Positions 25,393 through 34,649 of a stretch of 57,801 bases of DNA are shown piece after piece. The position numbers and the translations under genes were made by a program. The stretch is taken from contig CAAGNP010000008.1 in the NCBI GenBank assembly GCA_900771335.1, forward strand, positions 1 through 57,801. Direction: 5' to 3'. The notes under the pieces were generated by a model, which made no database searches, was not told where the DNA came from, and saw only the letters and a list, made by a program, of their open reading frames with translations. Position 1 is the first letter of the stretch. Every line of letters begins with the position of its first letter. The stretch comes from Rikenellaceae bacterium. Lineage in GTDB: Bacteria; Bacteroidota; Bacteroidia; Bacteroidales; UBA932.

Positions 25393-27306
25393 CTATTTCA
25401 GTGCATCCATATTCTTAGGATTGAACAGGTCTTTACCCTCTGGGGTGTAGGCGTATTCAATGCGGTCTTCGAAATATTTCTCCACTTTACCGCGAACGAT
25501 CTTCATAGTACTGTTTACAAGACCATTCTTCTCTGTCCAAGCTTCTGGAAGTACTGCAAGAGCAGCAGGAAGCCATCTGTCAGGGAACATACCACCTTTT
25601 GAACCACCTGTCTTGTAGGCATTGACCTCATCCTGAATCTTCTGAAGCATCATTTTGCAAGCCTCATCAGATGCGAGATCAATAGAAGGATTCACACTCT
25701 TTACATACTCTCTCAACGCATCCTTGTTAGGTACGATAAGGGCGATAGTGTAAGGATCCTGGTTGTTGTGGATAATATCCTGATCGATATATTTTGATCC
25801 GTCAGTAAGTGAATCTTCAAACCCCTCAGGACTGTATTTTTCACCATCGTGTGAGATAAGGAGTGATTTGAAACGTCCTGTAACCCAAAGATACTCTTTA
25901 TCTTTCTTCATCCAGCCCATATCACCTGTGTGCAGCCATCCGTCAACAATAGTCTTGGCAGTTGACTCAGGATTTTTCCAGTAGCCGGCCATTACGTTTT
26001 CGCCTCTGATTACGATCTCACCTTTAACCTCTGGAGCCACCTCTTTACCCTCATCATCACAAATCTTGATGTCAAGAGGTTTAACGACGCGTCCTGATGA
26101 TCCGAAGATAGCGTGACCTGTAGAGTTTGCACAGATGATAGGTGTAGCCTCAGAAAGGCCGTAACCCTGGAACATAGGGATACCGATAGCGTAGAAGTAT
26201 CTCTGAAGTTCAATATCCAGAAGGGCACCTCCACCTACGAAGAATTTCATTCTGCCACCGAAATTCTGGCGTACCTGGCTGAAGATAAGTTTGTCAAAAA
26301 GAGCCATCAGAGGTTTTCTCCACCAGTTAAGGATACCACCACGGTTGTGATACTCTTTGTTGTATTTGATGGCGTTATTAAGTGCGAAATTGTAAAGTTT
26401 CTGAACTTTTGGACCTTTGGCAGCGATACCTGTCTCGATATTTTTCTTGAAGTTACGTGCCAATGCAGGTACAGAAAGCATAACGTGAGGACGAACCTCT
26501 TTGATAGCTACAGGTACATTTTTCAATGTAGCCAATGGGTTCTTTCCTACAGGTACAGTAGCGATGCTGCCACCATACATCATCATGGTGTAGAAACCGG
26601 CCACGTGAGCAAAACAGTGGTCAAGAGGAAGAAGGATAAGCATCACCTCACCCTCACCTACTCTGATGACAGAAGAACCTTGCTCTACGTTTGCTGTGTA
26701 GTTTCTATGAGTAAGGATCACACCTTTAGGGTCAGCAGTGGTACCTGAAGTATAACTGATATTTGCATAATCATCTGGACCTACAGATTTGGCGCGCTCA
26801 TCCACTTTAGCTTCGTTTTCAGCCATATAAGTCTCACCCATCTTGAAGAATTCATTGATGCCGATCTCTTTCTCGCCATACTCTTTAAGCTCGTCCAATA
26901 CGATAATCTTCTCTACCAAAGGAAGTTGGTCTACGATTTTTCTGATTTTGGGAAGCTGTTGCTGAGATGTTACGATAAAACGGGTATCAGAGTGATGGAT
27001 TCTGAAATACAGGTCATTGGATTCCTCCAATTTTGCAGAAAGTGGAACATCCACACCGCCGGCATACAAAATACCAAGCTCGGCAATAATCCACAATTTT
27101 CTACCCTCTGAAAGAAGAGCAACCCTCTCACCTTTTTGAAGCCCCATGCTCATGAAAGCTGCAGCAAGTATGCGACCCTCTTTACGGGTATCTTCAAATG
27201 ATGTCTCATGCCATACTCCATCCAACTTTTCACGCAAAAATGTGCTCTTTCCGTATTTGGCGGTATATTTATCTACAAAGTCTATAATAGTTATTCTCTC
27301 TGACAT
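25393..27306 (-). CDS. Long-chain fatty acid-CoA ligase (AMP-binding)
   Basis: A 637-residue ANL-superfamily enzyme that activates fatty acids to acyl-CoA via an acyl-adenylate. The P-loop YTSGTTADPKGV lies at 185-196, the QGYGLSEATP motif in the middle, and GWLHTGDMGW, followed by a VTGR hinge, in the C-terminal part. This order and length fit FadD15-like bacterial ligases. It is monocistronic with a -7 box at 27336. It may supply acyl-CoA for phospholipids from host or diet fatty acids (inference). Confidence 0.92.
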   Translation of the reverse strand: MSERITIIDFVDKYTAKYGKSTFLREKLDGVWHETSFEDTRKEGRILAAAFMSMGLQKGERVALLSEGRKLWIIAELGILYAGGVDVPLSAKLEESNDLYFRIHHSDTRFIVTSQQQLPKIRKIVDQLPLVEKIIVLDELKEYGEKEIGINEFFKMGETYMAENEAKVDERAKSVGPDDYANISYTSGTTADPKGVILTHRNYTANVEQGSSVIRVGEGEVMLILLPLDHCFAHVAGFYTMMMYGGSIATVPVGKNPLATLKNVPVAIKEVRPHVMLSVPALARNFKKNIETGIAAKGPKVQKLYNFALNNAIKYNKEYHNRGGILNWWRKPLMALFDKLIFSQVRQNFGGRMKFFVGGGALLDIELQRYFYAIGIPMFQGYGLSEATPIICANSTGHAIFGSSGRVVKPLDIKICDDEGKEVAPEVKGEIVIRGENVMAGYWKNPESTAKTIVDGWLHTGDMGWMKKDKEYLWVTGRFKSLLISHDGEKYSPEGFEDSLTDGSKYIDQDIIHNNQDPYTIALIVPNKDALREYVKSVNPSIDLASDEACKMMLQKIQDEVNAYKTGGSKGGMFPDRWLPAALAVLPEAWTEKNGLVNSTMKIVRGKVEKYFEDRIEYAYTPEGKDLFNPKNMDALK

Positions 27307-27335
27307 AACTCTTCGGTTTTAATACTTTTAACCTT

Positions 27336-27343
27336 CAAATATA
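27336..27343 (-). promoter_or_regulatory. -7 box of the acyl-CoA ligase gene
   Basis: TATATTTG on the minus strand, 29 bases before ATG 27306. Confidence 0.42.
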
Positions 27344-27354
27344 GTATAATTTAT

Positions 27355-28209
27355 TTAAAATAGCACTCTGGTGCGTTTTTTATATTCAGCATATTCAGGT
27401 TTGTTGGCCATCTGCCTTTTCTCCATCATCGGAATACTGATAAAGAGGAAGAGACAAGTGACCACCACAGCTCCAAAAATTGTATACCAATGGCTTGGAA
27501 CAAATGCTACATACATAATCGCCACACCCCACCACATCAGAATCTCTCCCAGATAGTTAGGGTGGCGGGAACTTTTCCAAAGCCCTGTGCTGCACACTTT
27601 TCCAGGATTTTCCCTGCGGAAACGGTGCGCCTGACGGTCCGCCTCCCACTGGAGAGCGGTAGCGGCTACCGATATGACATAGCCAAATATAAACACAATA
27701 TTTGTACGGATAGGGTCCAATTCCACCAGCAGAATAGCTGGAATCATTGCCATAAACACCACTACGGTAGGCATCATGTTGATACCGAAGAAATTGACCA
27801 GGTGCCATGTTTTCGGGCAGCGCTCCCTGTACATGACATACCTCCAGTCCTCTTCCTGCAGATTGTGGAATGTATATGCCCAATTGGCTGTAAGCCTTAT
27901 CCCCCAGAACCACACTGCGATAAGCATCAGAAAAACAGGGAGATTGAATGCTGCGCAATAGACCGCGTAACCGGTCAGAAGCAGCGGCGGTGCCACACTC
28001 CAGTATGGGTCATACACGGAAGAATTGCGGAGCAACACCCCGAAAAACCAGACCACTACTGTCGCCCAGAAATCTGCCTCAAAGAGCCTTACCAGAGGGT
28101 TGAGCCCCTCTGCACGATTGAATGCGACTACCCCTGCCCCTATGGCAATCAGGTAGACCACTACAATTATCAGCAGCCCTGCTGCCTTTGATGATTTGTA
28201 TTTAGCCAT
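27355..28209 (-). CDS. DUF1295 membrane protein (steroid 5-alpha reductase-like)
   Basis: A 284-residue polytopic protein with six or seven membrane segments. The diagnostic segment is FRRENPGKVCSTGLWKSSRHPNYLGEILMWWG, cut here in words as FRRENPGK then SRHPNYLGE, the NADPH-site motif of the 5-alpha reductase/ICMT-like fold. A role in lipid or steroid reduction is possible; no bacterial function is settled. It starts 21 bases after the nucleoside kinase gene and is probably co-transcribed with it. Confidence 0.82.
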   Translation of the reverse strand: MAKYKSSKAAGLLIIVVVYLIAIGAGVVAFNRAEGLNPLVRLFEADFWATVVVWFFGVLLRNSSVYDPYWSVAPPLLLTGYAVYCAAFNLPVFLMLIAVWFWGIRLTANWAYTFHNLQEEDWRYVMYRERCPKTWHLVNFFGINMMPTVVVFMAMIPAILLVELDPIRTNIVFIFGYVISVAATALQWEADRQAHRFRRENPGKVCSTGLWKSSRHPNYLGEILMWWGVAIMYVAFVPSHWYTIFGAVVVTCLFLFISIPMMEKRQMANKPEYAEYKKRTRVLF

Positions 28210-28230
28210 ATTTGAAATGTTGTTATCCTG

Positions 28231-29895
28231 TTAAAAACTGCTCCCTCCGATGAAACTTCTGATGAGGGAGGTGGCAGGAACGTCCTTGTCCGAAACGGGG
28301 GTGAAATAGCTCAGGAATTTGAGCAATCTGTGCACCTCGCTGTACTCGGGGCAATTTTTCGGCACTGTCATCAGAACCCGCTCCGCGTATGCCCTGATCA
28401 CCGGAAATTCCACTATATAGGAGGAGTTGAAAAGGACATCTGCATTCTCCTGGTACGGGTAGATCCATTGGACCTCCGAGCGGCGGACATTTGGCCAGTT
28501 GGAGATGGTCTCCTTAGCGCTGAATGCCCCTTTTGAGTAGTCGCGGACAATGCGGCGGAGCAGCCTGTTGTCGCTTGTGGGGATGCAGTTGTGGTCATCC
28601 AGCGAGATGCTGGTGATGGTATTGATGAAGATCCGGTATTTCATCTCCTCGGGCACCTGGTCGGTAAGGCGGGGATTCAGTGCGTGGATTCCCTCCACCA
28701 GGAGCAATGTCCCCGGCTCTATTTTAAGCCTCTTGCCATTGAACTCCCTGAGCCCCGTAACGAAATTGTACTCAGGTACTTCCACCTCTTCTCCATTGAG
28801 AAGTTTGAGGAGGTCGTTCTGCAGATATTTGTGGTCGACTGTGTCGAAATTGTCGAAGTCATAAGAGCCGTCGGGCAATAAAGGGGTCTCTACCCTATTT
28901 ACGAAGTAGTCATCAGTGGAGTATGAGATGGGGCGGATACCGCAAGCCTTGAGCTGGATGCTGAGCCTTTTGCAGAAGGTAGATTTGCCGCTGCTGCTCG
29001 GGCCGGTGATAAGTACCAGTTTGATAGGATTTTCGGAGTTCATCCTCTCGTGAATTTCCTCGGCTATCTGGACGATTTTCTTCTCCTGAAGGGCCTCTGC
29101 CACTTTAATGAGGTCTGACGCCTGGCCACTCTGGCAAGCAAGGTTCACATCTCCAGCATTGTCCAGCCCCATGATTTTGTTCCATCTGAGATTTTCAGAG
29201 AAAACTTCGAAGGTTTTGGGCTGCTCTGTGAAAGGGGCAAGTGCCTCGGGGCTGTGTCTGTTAGGGACGCGGAGGAGCATTCCGCTTTTGTATTGCGACA
29301 GCTCCCACACTTTAAGATATCCTGTGCTCGGGAGCAATGCATCGTAGTAATAATCGACTGTATCTTCAAGGGTGTAGTAGTTTACATACACTTCACTGGT
29401 GCTCTGCAGGAGTTTCACTTTATCATCATATCCCGCCTGGCGGAATGTCTCGATGGCCTCTTCTGCCTGCACCTCCCAACGGCGGAACGGTATGTCCTTC
29501 TCTACCAGCTGGGCCATTTTCTCCTTGATATTTATCACATCCTCAGGGGTTACAGGGGTGCCGTCGCCTTTGGACAATGAGCAGAAATACCCTTTGGAGA
29601 TAGGTCTACGGACAATAAGTTTGCTACCTGGAAACAGATCCTTAGTGGCTTTGCAAAGCAGGAAGCACAGTGAACGGCAGTATACACCTCTACCCACATA
29701 AGAGGTGTAGTCCAGAAACTCTACCTGACGGCTGTTGAATGCGCGGTATTTGAGCCCCTGGCACACATTGTTCACTTTGGCAGCTATGATGGGATATGGT
29801 TTTGGAAAATCAAACTCAGGGAGAATTTCCTGAAGAGTGACACCTTCGTTGAATGTCTTGGTGGTTTGTGTATTTACACAGAAAATTTTAATCAT
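28231..29895 (-). CDS. Nucleoside (uridine-like) kinase with N-terminal TGS domain
   Basis: A 554-residue protein fusing a TGS domain (1-60; starts MIKIFCVNTQTTKTF) and a threonyl-tRNA-synthetase-like second additional domain (about 70-230) to a P-loop kinase of the uridine kinase type. Walker A is GPSSSGKST at 298-306; STDDYFVNR follows, then the LLVEGIHALNP motif. This domain order is usual in Bacteroidota and Firmicutes. It phosphorylates a nucleoside; uridine is likely but unproven, and the RNA-binding-like front end hints at regulation. Confidence 0.88.
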   Translation of the reverse strand: MIKIFCVNTQTTKTFNEGVTLQEILPEFDFPKPYPIIAAKVNNVCQGLKYRAFNSRQVEFLDYTSYVGRGVYCRSLCFLLCKATKDLFPGSKLIVRRPISKGYFCSLSKGDGTPVTPEDVINIKEKMAQLVEKDIPFRRWEVQAEEAIETFRQAGYDDKVKLLQSTSEVYVNYYTLEDTVDYYYDALLPSTGYLKVWELSQYKSGMLLRVPNRHSPEALAPFTEQPKTFEVFSENLRWNKIMGLDNAGDVNLACQSGQASDLIKVAEALQEKKIVQIAEEIHERMNSENPIKLVLITGPSSSGKSTFCKRLSIQLKACGIRPISYSTDDYFVNRVETPLLPDGSYDFDNFDTVDHKYLQNDLLKLLNGEEVEVPEYNFVTGLREFNGKRLKIEPGTLLLVEGIHALNPRLTDQVPEEMKYRIFINTITSISLDDHNCIPTSDNRLLRRIVRDYSKGAFSAKETISNWPNVRRSEVQWIYPYQENADVLFNSSYIVEFPVIRAYAERVLMTVPKNCPEYSEVHRLLKFLSYFTPVSDKDVPATSLIRSFIGGSSF

Positions 29896-29915
29896 CCTCT
29901 TTAAGTTTATTCATT

Positions 29916-29952
29916 CAAAGATAACACTAATTTGTAATATTGACTACTTTTG
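29916..29952. promoter_or_regulatory. Divergent -7 boxes, nucleoside kinase and EamA
   Basis: TATCTTTG on the minus strand (29916-29923) is 20 bases from the kinase ATG. TACTTTTG on the plus strand (29945-29952) is 23 bases from the EamA ATG. Confidence 0.45.
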
Positions 29953-29975
29953 CCCCCTGAAAAAGGTGTGGAATT

Positions 29976-30875
29976 ATGAAAAAAGAGAGTATTATCGTAG
30001 GACATATCTCGGCGTTTGTGGCCTATCTGATATTCGGCATAAACATTATCATCAATAAAGATCTGTCAGGAAGCGGAATATCACCCTTGTCCCTCTTCAC
30101 ATACAGATCGATAGGGGCCGGACTTCTGTTCTGGATCATCTCTGCATTCAGGCCTGCCGAGAAGGTGGAAAGAGGAGATTTTCCCAAGATACTTATGGCA
30201 GCTATTCTGGGATTCTTTATCTGCCAGGTGACATTCCTATATGCCATTCCACACATCACACCGATGGACTGCTCGATAGTGACATCACTCTCCCCCATCT
30301 ATACGATGTTCATTGCCGCCATAGCGATCAAAGAGCCTGTCACATGGAAAAAGGCTACAGGTGTCATGATTAGTTTGACCGGATTCATATTCCTTATTCT
30401 TAACAGCGTAAGTAGCGCATCCGGTGCCACATCCACAGAACCCATAGGGATAATCCTCATGATATTCAACAGCCTGAGTTTCTCCTTGTATCTGGGGATG
30501 TTCAAGCCACTTATCTCCAAATACAGTGTAGTGACATTCATGAAGTGGATCTTCCTGTTCACCACCATCATGTCCCTCCCATTTACAGCAAAAGAGATAG
30601 TCACATTTGACTACCTCTCTCTATCATCTGTCTATGTATGGGAACTTGCCTTCCTGGTCCTCTGTGCCACATTCATCACATACTTCCTTATCCCTATCGC
30701 GCAGAAGAATATACGTCCTACCCTGGTAAGTATGTACTCTTATGTACAGCCCATCATCGCCATTGTCATCAGTATCTACGTGGGGATGGATACACTCACC
30801 TGGCAAAAGGTACTGGCCGCCGTCACAGTATTCGGAGGCGTCCTTCTAGTCAACTACAGCCGCTCACAACGCTAA
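29976..30875 (+). CDS. EamA-family (DMT) permease
   Basis: A 299-residue transporter with ten membrane segments in two EamA repeats, starting IIVGHISAFVAYLIFGINII and closing with YSYVQPIIAIVISIYVG. It is the third DMT-type permease in the window, and the three are not close copies. The substrate is unknown. A family C palindrome begins 61 bases after the stop. Confidence 0.85.
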   Translation: MKKESIIVGHISAFVAYLIFGINIIINKDLSGSGISPLSLFTYRSIGAGLLFWIISAFRPAEKVERGDFPKILMAAILGFFICQVTFLYAIPHITPMDCSIVTSLSPIYTMFIAAIAIKEPVTWKKATGVMISLTGFIFLILNSVSSASGATSTEPIGIILMIFNSLSFSLYLGMFKPLISKYSVVTFMKWIFLFTTIMSLPFTAKEIVTFDYLSLSSVYVWELAFLVLCATFITYFLIPIAQKNIRPTLVSMYSYVQPIIAIVISIYVGMDTLTWQKVLAAVTVFGGVLLVNYSRSQR

Positions 30876-30936
30876 CCGGACGACCACTCCCCCCTCTCTC
30901 GTCTCTTACCACCCCTCCTTTAGGTTAATCCATTGC

Positions 30937-31038
30937 GTCAATAACCTTCTGACTATCAGCTAATTCCTATACTTTAGGGTGGGAGAAATCACCCACCCTA
31001 AAATATAGCAACTATCAGAGTGTCAGCGAGTTGCTGAC
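30937..31038. repeat. Family C palindrome, copy 2
   Basis: Exactly 102 bases from GTCA to TGAC, with the central hairpin TTTAGGGTGGG/CCCACCCTAAA around 30974-31002. The right outer arm GCGAGTTGCTGAC pairs imperfectly with the left. It lies between the converging EamA and bcp genes. Confidence 0.82.
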
Positions 31039-31064
31039 CAGAGTTTTTTTTCGGGTAGACCCAG

Positions 31065-31511
31065 CTATTTCAGAATCTGTGCTGTGTGGGCTTTGGTGTC
31101 CACTTTGGTGATGATGTCGGTGATGATACCGTTTTCATCTATTACGTAGGTCTTGCGGAGTGTTCCGATTGTCTCCTTGCCCATAAACTTCTTGGGACCC
31201 CATGCTTCATAAGCCTGAAGTATCACAGTCTCTTTATCTGATATGAGTGGGAAAGGGAGAAGATACTTCTCTATGAATTTTCTGTGTGATGCCTCAGAAT
31301 CTTTGCTTACACCAAGCACGGCATACCCCGCAGACAGGAATCTTTCATAATTGTCCCTCAAGTCGCAAGCCTCTGCTGTACAGCCTGGTGTACTGTCCTT
31401 CGGATAGAAATACAATACAAGTTTCTTACCGTCATAATCACTTAGACTTACCAGTTTTCCATCCTGGTCTTTCCCCTCAAAATTGGGTGCTTTATCTCCT
31501 ATTTTTAACAT
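31065..31511 (-). CDS. bcp: Thiol peroxidase of the BCP/PrxQ type
   Basis: A 148-residue cytosolic peroxiredoxin reducing peroxides with thioredoxin. The motif TPGCTAEACDLRD gives peroxidatic Cys44 and resolving Cys49, the spacing of the PrxQ class. DGKKLVLYFYPKD is the usual lead-in. It begins 52 bases after the C69 peptidase stop and may be read from that promoter. Confidence 0.93.
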   Translation of the reverse strand: MLKIGDKAPNFEGKDQDGKLVSLSDYDGKKLVLYFYPKDSTPGCTAEACDLRDNYERFLSAGYAVLGVSKDSEASHRKFIEKYLLPFPLISDKETVILQAYEAWGPKKFMGKETIGTLRKTYVIDENGIITDIITKVDTKAHTAQILK

Positions 31512-31563
31512 ATATTTTCCGTATTAAATGTTTGATTTACCACTCTCAAATATTTTGCCAAAA

Positions 31564-33228
31564 TCACCTCTCCCTTAATCTCTTTCCCCACTCTGATCGT
31601 CCGATGGCATCAAGGAATGCCTTGTCGTAACCGGGGAAAAGGGGTTTGGCCGGGACGAAATCATTGTGCCCATTGGTCTTGAAGCTGCCGTCCTCGTTCT
31701 GCTGTTTGGTATTGCCGTCAATATATTTGACCAGTAGATACTCATCAAGTGCTTTCCATTTGGTAAAAAGCTCATCTGCAGCCTCCACAGAGAAGCGGGT
31801 AAGATATTTCGCAGCCTTGCGGGGTGGCATTGCTGTAGCCATTGCGTCAGCGGCAGCGACCCTCTCCATCATCTCCACCTCGTGGGCATCCACCACAGAG
31901 CGGACCTCTGCACCCACCTGATTGTAACGGAGATAGCTGAATTGGGCCACCCTGTTCACAAGCCAGAACATAGATACGGGAGAATATTGCACCATATTCC
32001 CTTTGCCGAAGGCATAGTGCTCAGAAACTTCAGTGGCACAGCAATATACCGGGGTCAATGGGGATGTGGCAGCATCGTCCACACCAAACCAAATTATCCC
32101 GCCTACTGCATCAGGAAGCCATCCGCGGGCCTGTGCCACGAACCAGAAACCGGTCTGCTGCGTAGCGATAGCCCTCTCCTGCGAATAGGTAACCCCATCC
32201 ACCTCAAATCCCATTGGTCTCCAGCGATATGGGAGAGAGTGCCCTCCTGCACCCGGGTCCTGCGTCATATCGAACTCTGTCCCTTCGTAGTGGTCGCGCA
32301 TCATATCTGCCACATCCTTCACAGAAAGCTTCTCTGCAGGTTTCACATACAGCGGCATCCTGTTGGAAGGGTTGTCCCCACGGACAAAATCGAGATAACA
32401 ATTCATATCATCGGCAGCGAACTTATTGAAAAATGCCCATACGCGTGCTTCGCAACCCCTCAGGAGCGAGAAATCCAACGGGCAGAAGGTGTCAGCAAAG
32501 CTGAATTGCTCTGCAGGTCCATCATATAGTCCTGCCTCACGCACATACTCAAAAAGATCCTCTGCGTACATATAATTTTCACTATCCTCAGGGTCAATGG
32601 TGGTAATCCTTGCGGCATTTGCATGTGCAGAGATATATCCGTCGGGAATCCTCGCAGCTACCCAAACAACACCTTTATTGGTGTTCTCCCCCGCCTCATT
32701 GTACTCCGGACGCTTCGCTATGATCTCCAGAATCCACGCCTCTTCCTTGTCCGCAATGGAGATTGACTCCCCGCTAGAAGCGTAGCCGTACTCATTTGCC
32801 AGCTCCGCAATAAGGTGGATCGCCTCCCTAGCAGTGGTACAGCGCTGAAGCGCAATGTACATCAATGAACCATAGTCCAGTATCCCTTTCGGGTCAATGT
32901 GATCAGTGAGTCCTCCCCAGGTGGATTCCCCAATAATAAGCTGATGCTCATTGATGTTGCCCACTACGTTGTAGGTCTGTGCTGCCTCCGGAATCTGTCC
33001 CAGATAGCGTTCAGGGCCATATTCATAGATGGCACGCATGGCACCCGCCCTGTGTCTGGCTGCAGGGAGGTGGTTCAGAAAACCGTACCTGGTATGGGAA
33101 TCGGCAGCATAAGTGACAATATTGGAGCCATCCTTGGATGCTCCGCGGGTAACTATCAGATTTGTGCAGGCCAAGGCATTGCCCCAGGCCAATATTGCTA
33201 TTGCAATGGAAATTATCGCTTTTTTCAT
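31564..33228 (-). CDS. Secreted C69-family dipeptidase
   Basis: A 554-residue Ntn-hydrolase of family C69 (PepD/U34). The signal peptide ends ALA at residue 20 and is followed directly by CTNLIVTRGASKDGS, so removal of the signal itself frees the catalytic Cys21. ESTWGGLTDH and GEEAWILEI-like segments of the family follow. The start is ATG 33228 because an earlier frame lacks a signal peptide. These enzymes cleave dipeptides from peptides, here in the periplasm. bcp follows. Confidence 0.88.
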   Translation of the reverse strand: MKKAIISIAIAILAWGNALACTNLIVTRGASKDGSNIVTYAADSHTRYGFLNHLPAARHRAGAMRAIYEYGPERYLGQIPEAAQTYNVVGNINEHQLIIGESTWGGLTDHIDPKGILDYGSLMYIALQRCTTAREAIHLIAELANEYGYASSGESISIADKEEAWILEIIAKRPEYNEAGENTNKGVVWVAARIPDGYISAHANAARITTIDPEDSENYMYAEDLFEYVREAGLYDGPAEQFSFADTFCPLDFSLLRGCEARVWAFFNKFAADDMNCYLDFVRGDNPSNRMPLYVKPAEKLSVKDVADMMRDHYEGTEFDMTQDPGAGGHSLPYRWRPMGFEVDGVTYSQERAIATQQTGFWFVAQARGWLPDAVGGIIWFGVDDAATSPLTPVYCCATEVSEHYAFGKGNMVQYSPVSMFWLVNRVAQFSYLRYNQVGAEVRSVVDAHEVEMMERVAAADAMATAMPPRKAAKYLTRFSVEAADELFTKWKALDEYLLVKYIDGNTKQQNEDGSFKTNGHNDFVPAKPLFPGYDKAFLDAIGRSEWGKRLRER

Positions 33229-33273
33229 GGTAATATCATTCAGCCCCAAGGGCAATCCTTGTAATCATTTTTA

Positions 33274-33281
33274 CAAATATA
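33274..33281 (-). promoter_or_regulatory. -7 box of the C69 dipeptidase gene
   Basis: TATATTTG on the minus strand, 45 bases before ATG 33228. Confidence 0.4.
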
Positions 33282-33299
33282 GCCAAAAATCCCCTTCTG

Positions 33300-33420
33300 C
33301 GGGCCAGGTCTGCATTTTTTGCTCATACCTGGCCGGTGACAAAATTGCAAAACATTATTATTCATATATTTACAAATTCTATGTCGGCCAGGTCGGACAC
33401 TTTTTTGCAGACCTGGCCGG
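33300..33420. repeat. Family A palindromic repeat, copy 4
   Basis: Hairpins at 33300-33336 and 33385-33420. The right hairpin is identical in arms and loop to copy 3; the left loop has drifted to CATTTTTTGCTCAT. It lies between divergent genes (C69 dipeptidase and pfkA), so it is not a terminator here. Confidence 0.83.
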
Positions 33421-33497
33421 GAGAACAATTGAATATATGTGTTCAAGAATTTTGCATAAAACTTGCTGAACGGCTTAGAGGAAACTGATTAAATGAT

Positions 33498-33505
33498 TAG
33501 TTTTG
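33498..33505 (+). promoter_or_regulatory. -7 box of pfkA
   Basis: TAGTTTTG, 19 bases before ATG 33525. Confidence 0.4.
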
Positions 33506-33524
33506 TACGGTAAAATGAAATATT

Positions 33525-34505
33525 ATGGCAAAAATTTCAACTATAGGTATCCTTACTTCCGGAGGTGATGCCCCCGGAATGAATGCCGCCATCAGAGCGG
33601 TGACCCGTGCTGCCATCTATAGCGGCTGGAGTGTGAAAGCGATATATAGAGGCTATGAAGGCCTTATACATAATGATATAGAGGAATTTACCACCGAAAG
33701 TGTCAGTGGTACCATACAGCGTGGAGGTACCATTCTTAGAACTGCCCGCAGCAAAGACTTCCTTACTCCAGAAGGGCGTGCGAAAGCGTATGAGAATCTA
33801 AAAGCCAACGGTATAGATGCCCTTATCGTCATAGGCGGAAACGGCTCTCTGGCAGGTGCGCAGGAACTGGCACAGGAGTATGACCTTCCATGCATAGGCC
33901 TCCCAGGAACTATCGACAATGACCTTTACGGCACAGATACCACCATAGGATACGACACAGCACTAAACACCATTATGGACTGCATCGACAAGATCCGTGA
34001 TACAGCCAACTCCCATAACCGTATCTTCTTCATAGAGGTAATGGGTCGCGATGCAGGTTTTCTGGCCCAGAACAGCGCCATAGCTGCTGGTGCAGAAGCG
34101 GCCATCATCCCTGAAGAGATTACAGACGAGCAGCAGCTGGAGAAGTTTGTCGGTCGTGGTGTCAGAAAGAGCAAAAACAGCTCTATCGTCATTGTTTCTG
34201 AGAGCAAAAAAGGTAAAGGTGCCCTCTACTATGCCGACAAAGTGAAAGAGGAGTATCCCGACTACGATGTACGTGTCACCATCCTTGGCCACCTTCAGAG
34301 GGGAGGTATGCCCACCGCATCTGACCGTATCCTCGCCAGCCGTCTTGGTGTTGCAGCGATAGAGGCCCTCAAAGATGGCCAGCGAAATGTGATGATAGGT
34401 GTCTCAAACGACAAGATAGTCTATGTCCCATTCAACAAAGCCATCAAACTTGACAAACCTATCGACAAAGAGCTGATCAACGTCCTCAGCGTCCTTTCCA
34501 TCTAG
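33525..34505 (+). CDS. pfkA: 6-phosphofructokinase (ATP type)
   Basis: A 326-residue glycolytic enzyme phosphorylating fructose 6-phosphate. The ATP site is GGDAPGMN (13-20) and GGNGS (104-108); PGTIDND (127-133) carries the catalytic Asp. The Gly at the position after GGD...GGNG favours ATP over pyrophosphate as donor. Length fits the short bacterial form. It stands alone between a family A repeat and a family C palindrome. Confidence 0.95.
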   Translation: MAKISTIGILTSGGDAPGMNAAIRAVTRAAIYSGWSVKAIYRGYEGLIHNDIEEFTTESVSGTIQRGGTILRTARSKDFLTPEGRAKAYENLKANGIDALIVIGGNGSLAGAQELAQEYDLPCIGLPGTIDNDLYGTDTTIGYDTALNTIMDCIDKIRDTANSHNRIFFIEVMGRDAGFLAQNSAIAAGAEAAIIPEEITDEQQLEKFVGRGVRKSKNSSIVIVSESKKGKGALYYADKVKEEYPDYDVRVTILGHLQRGGMPTASDRILASRLGVAAIEALKDGQRNVMIGVSNDKIVYVPFNKAIKLDKPIDKELINVLSVLSI

Positions 34506-34516
34506 TTTTTTATTGC

Positions 34517-34618
34517 GTCAGCAACTCTCTGATAATCATGCACTTCCTATACCTAAGGGTGGGTAAAATCACCCACCCTAAAAGTGAGGAAGTAGCTCAT
34601 ATACAGCAAGTTACTGAC
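34517..34618. repeat. Family C palindrome, copy 3
   Basis: 102 bases, GTCAGCAACTCTCTGAT at the left and AGCAAGTTACTGAC at the right, with central hairpin TAGGGTGGGT...ACCCACCCTA. It starts 11 bases after the pfkA stop, between convergent genes, and would also fold as a terminator. Confidence 0.83.
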
Positions 34619-34649
34619 TACGTAACGATAGTCTTGCTGCTTGAAAATC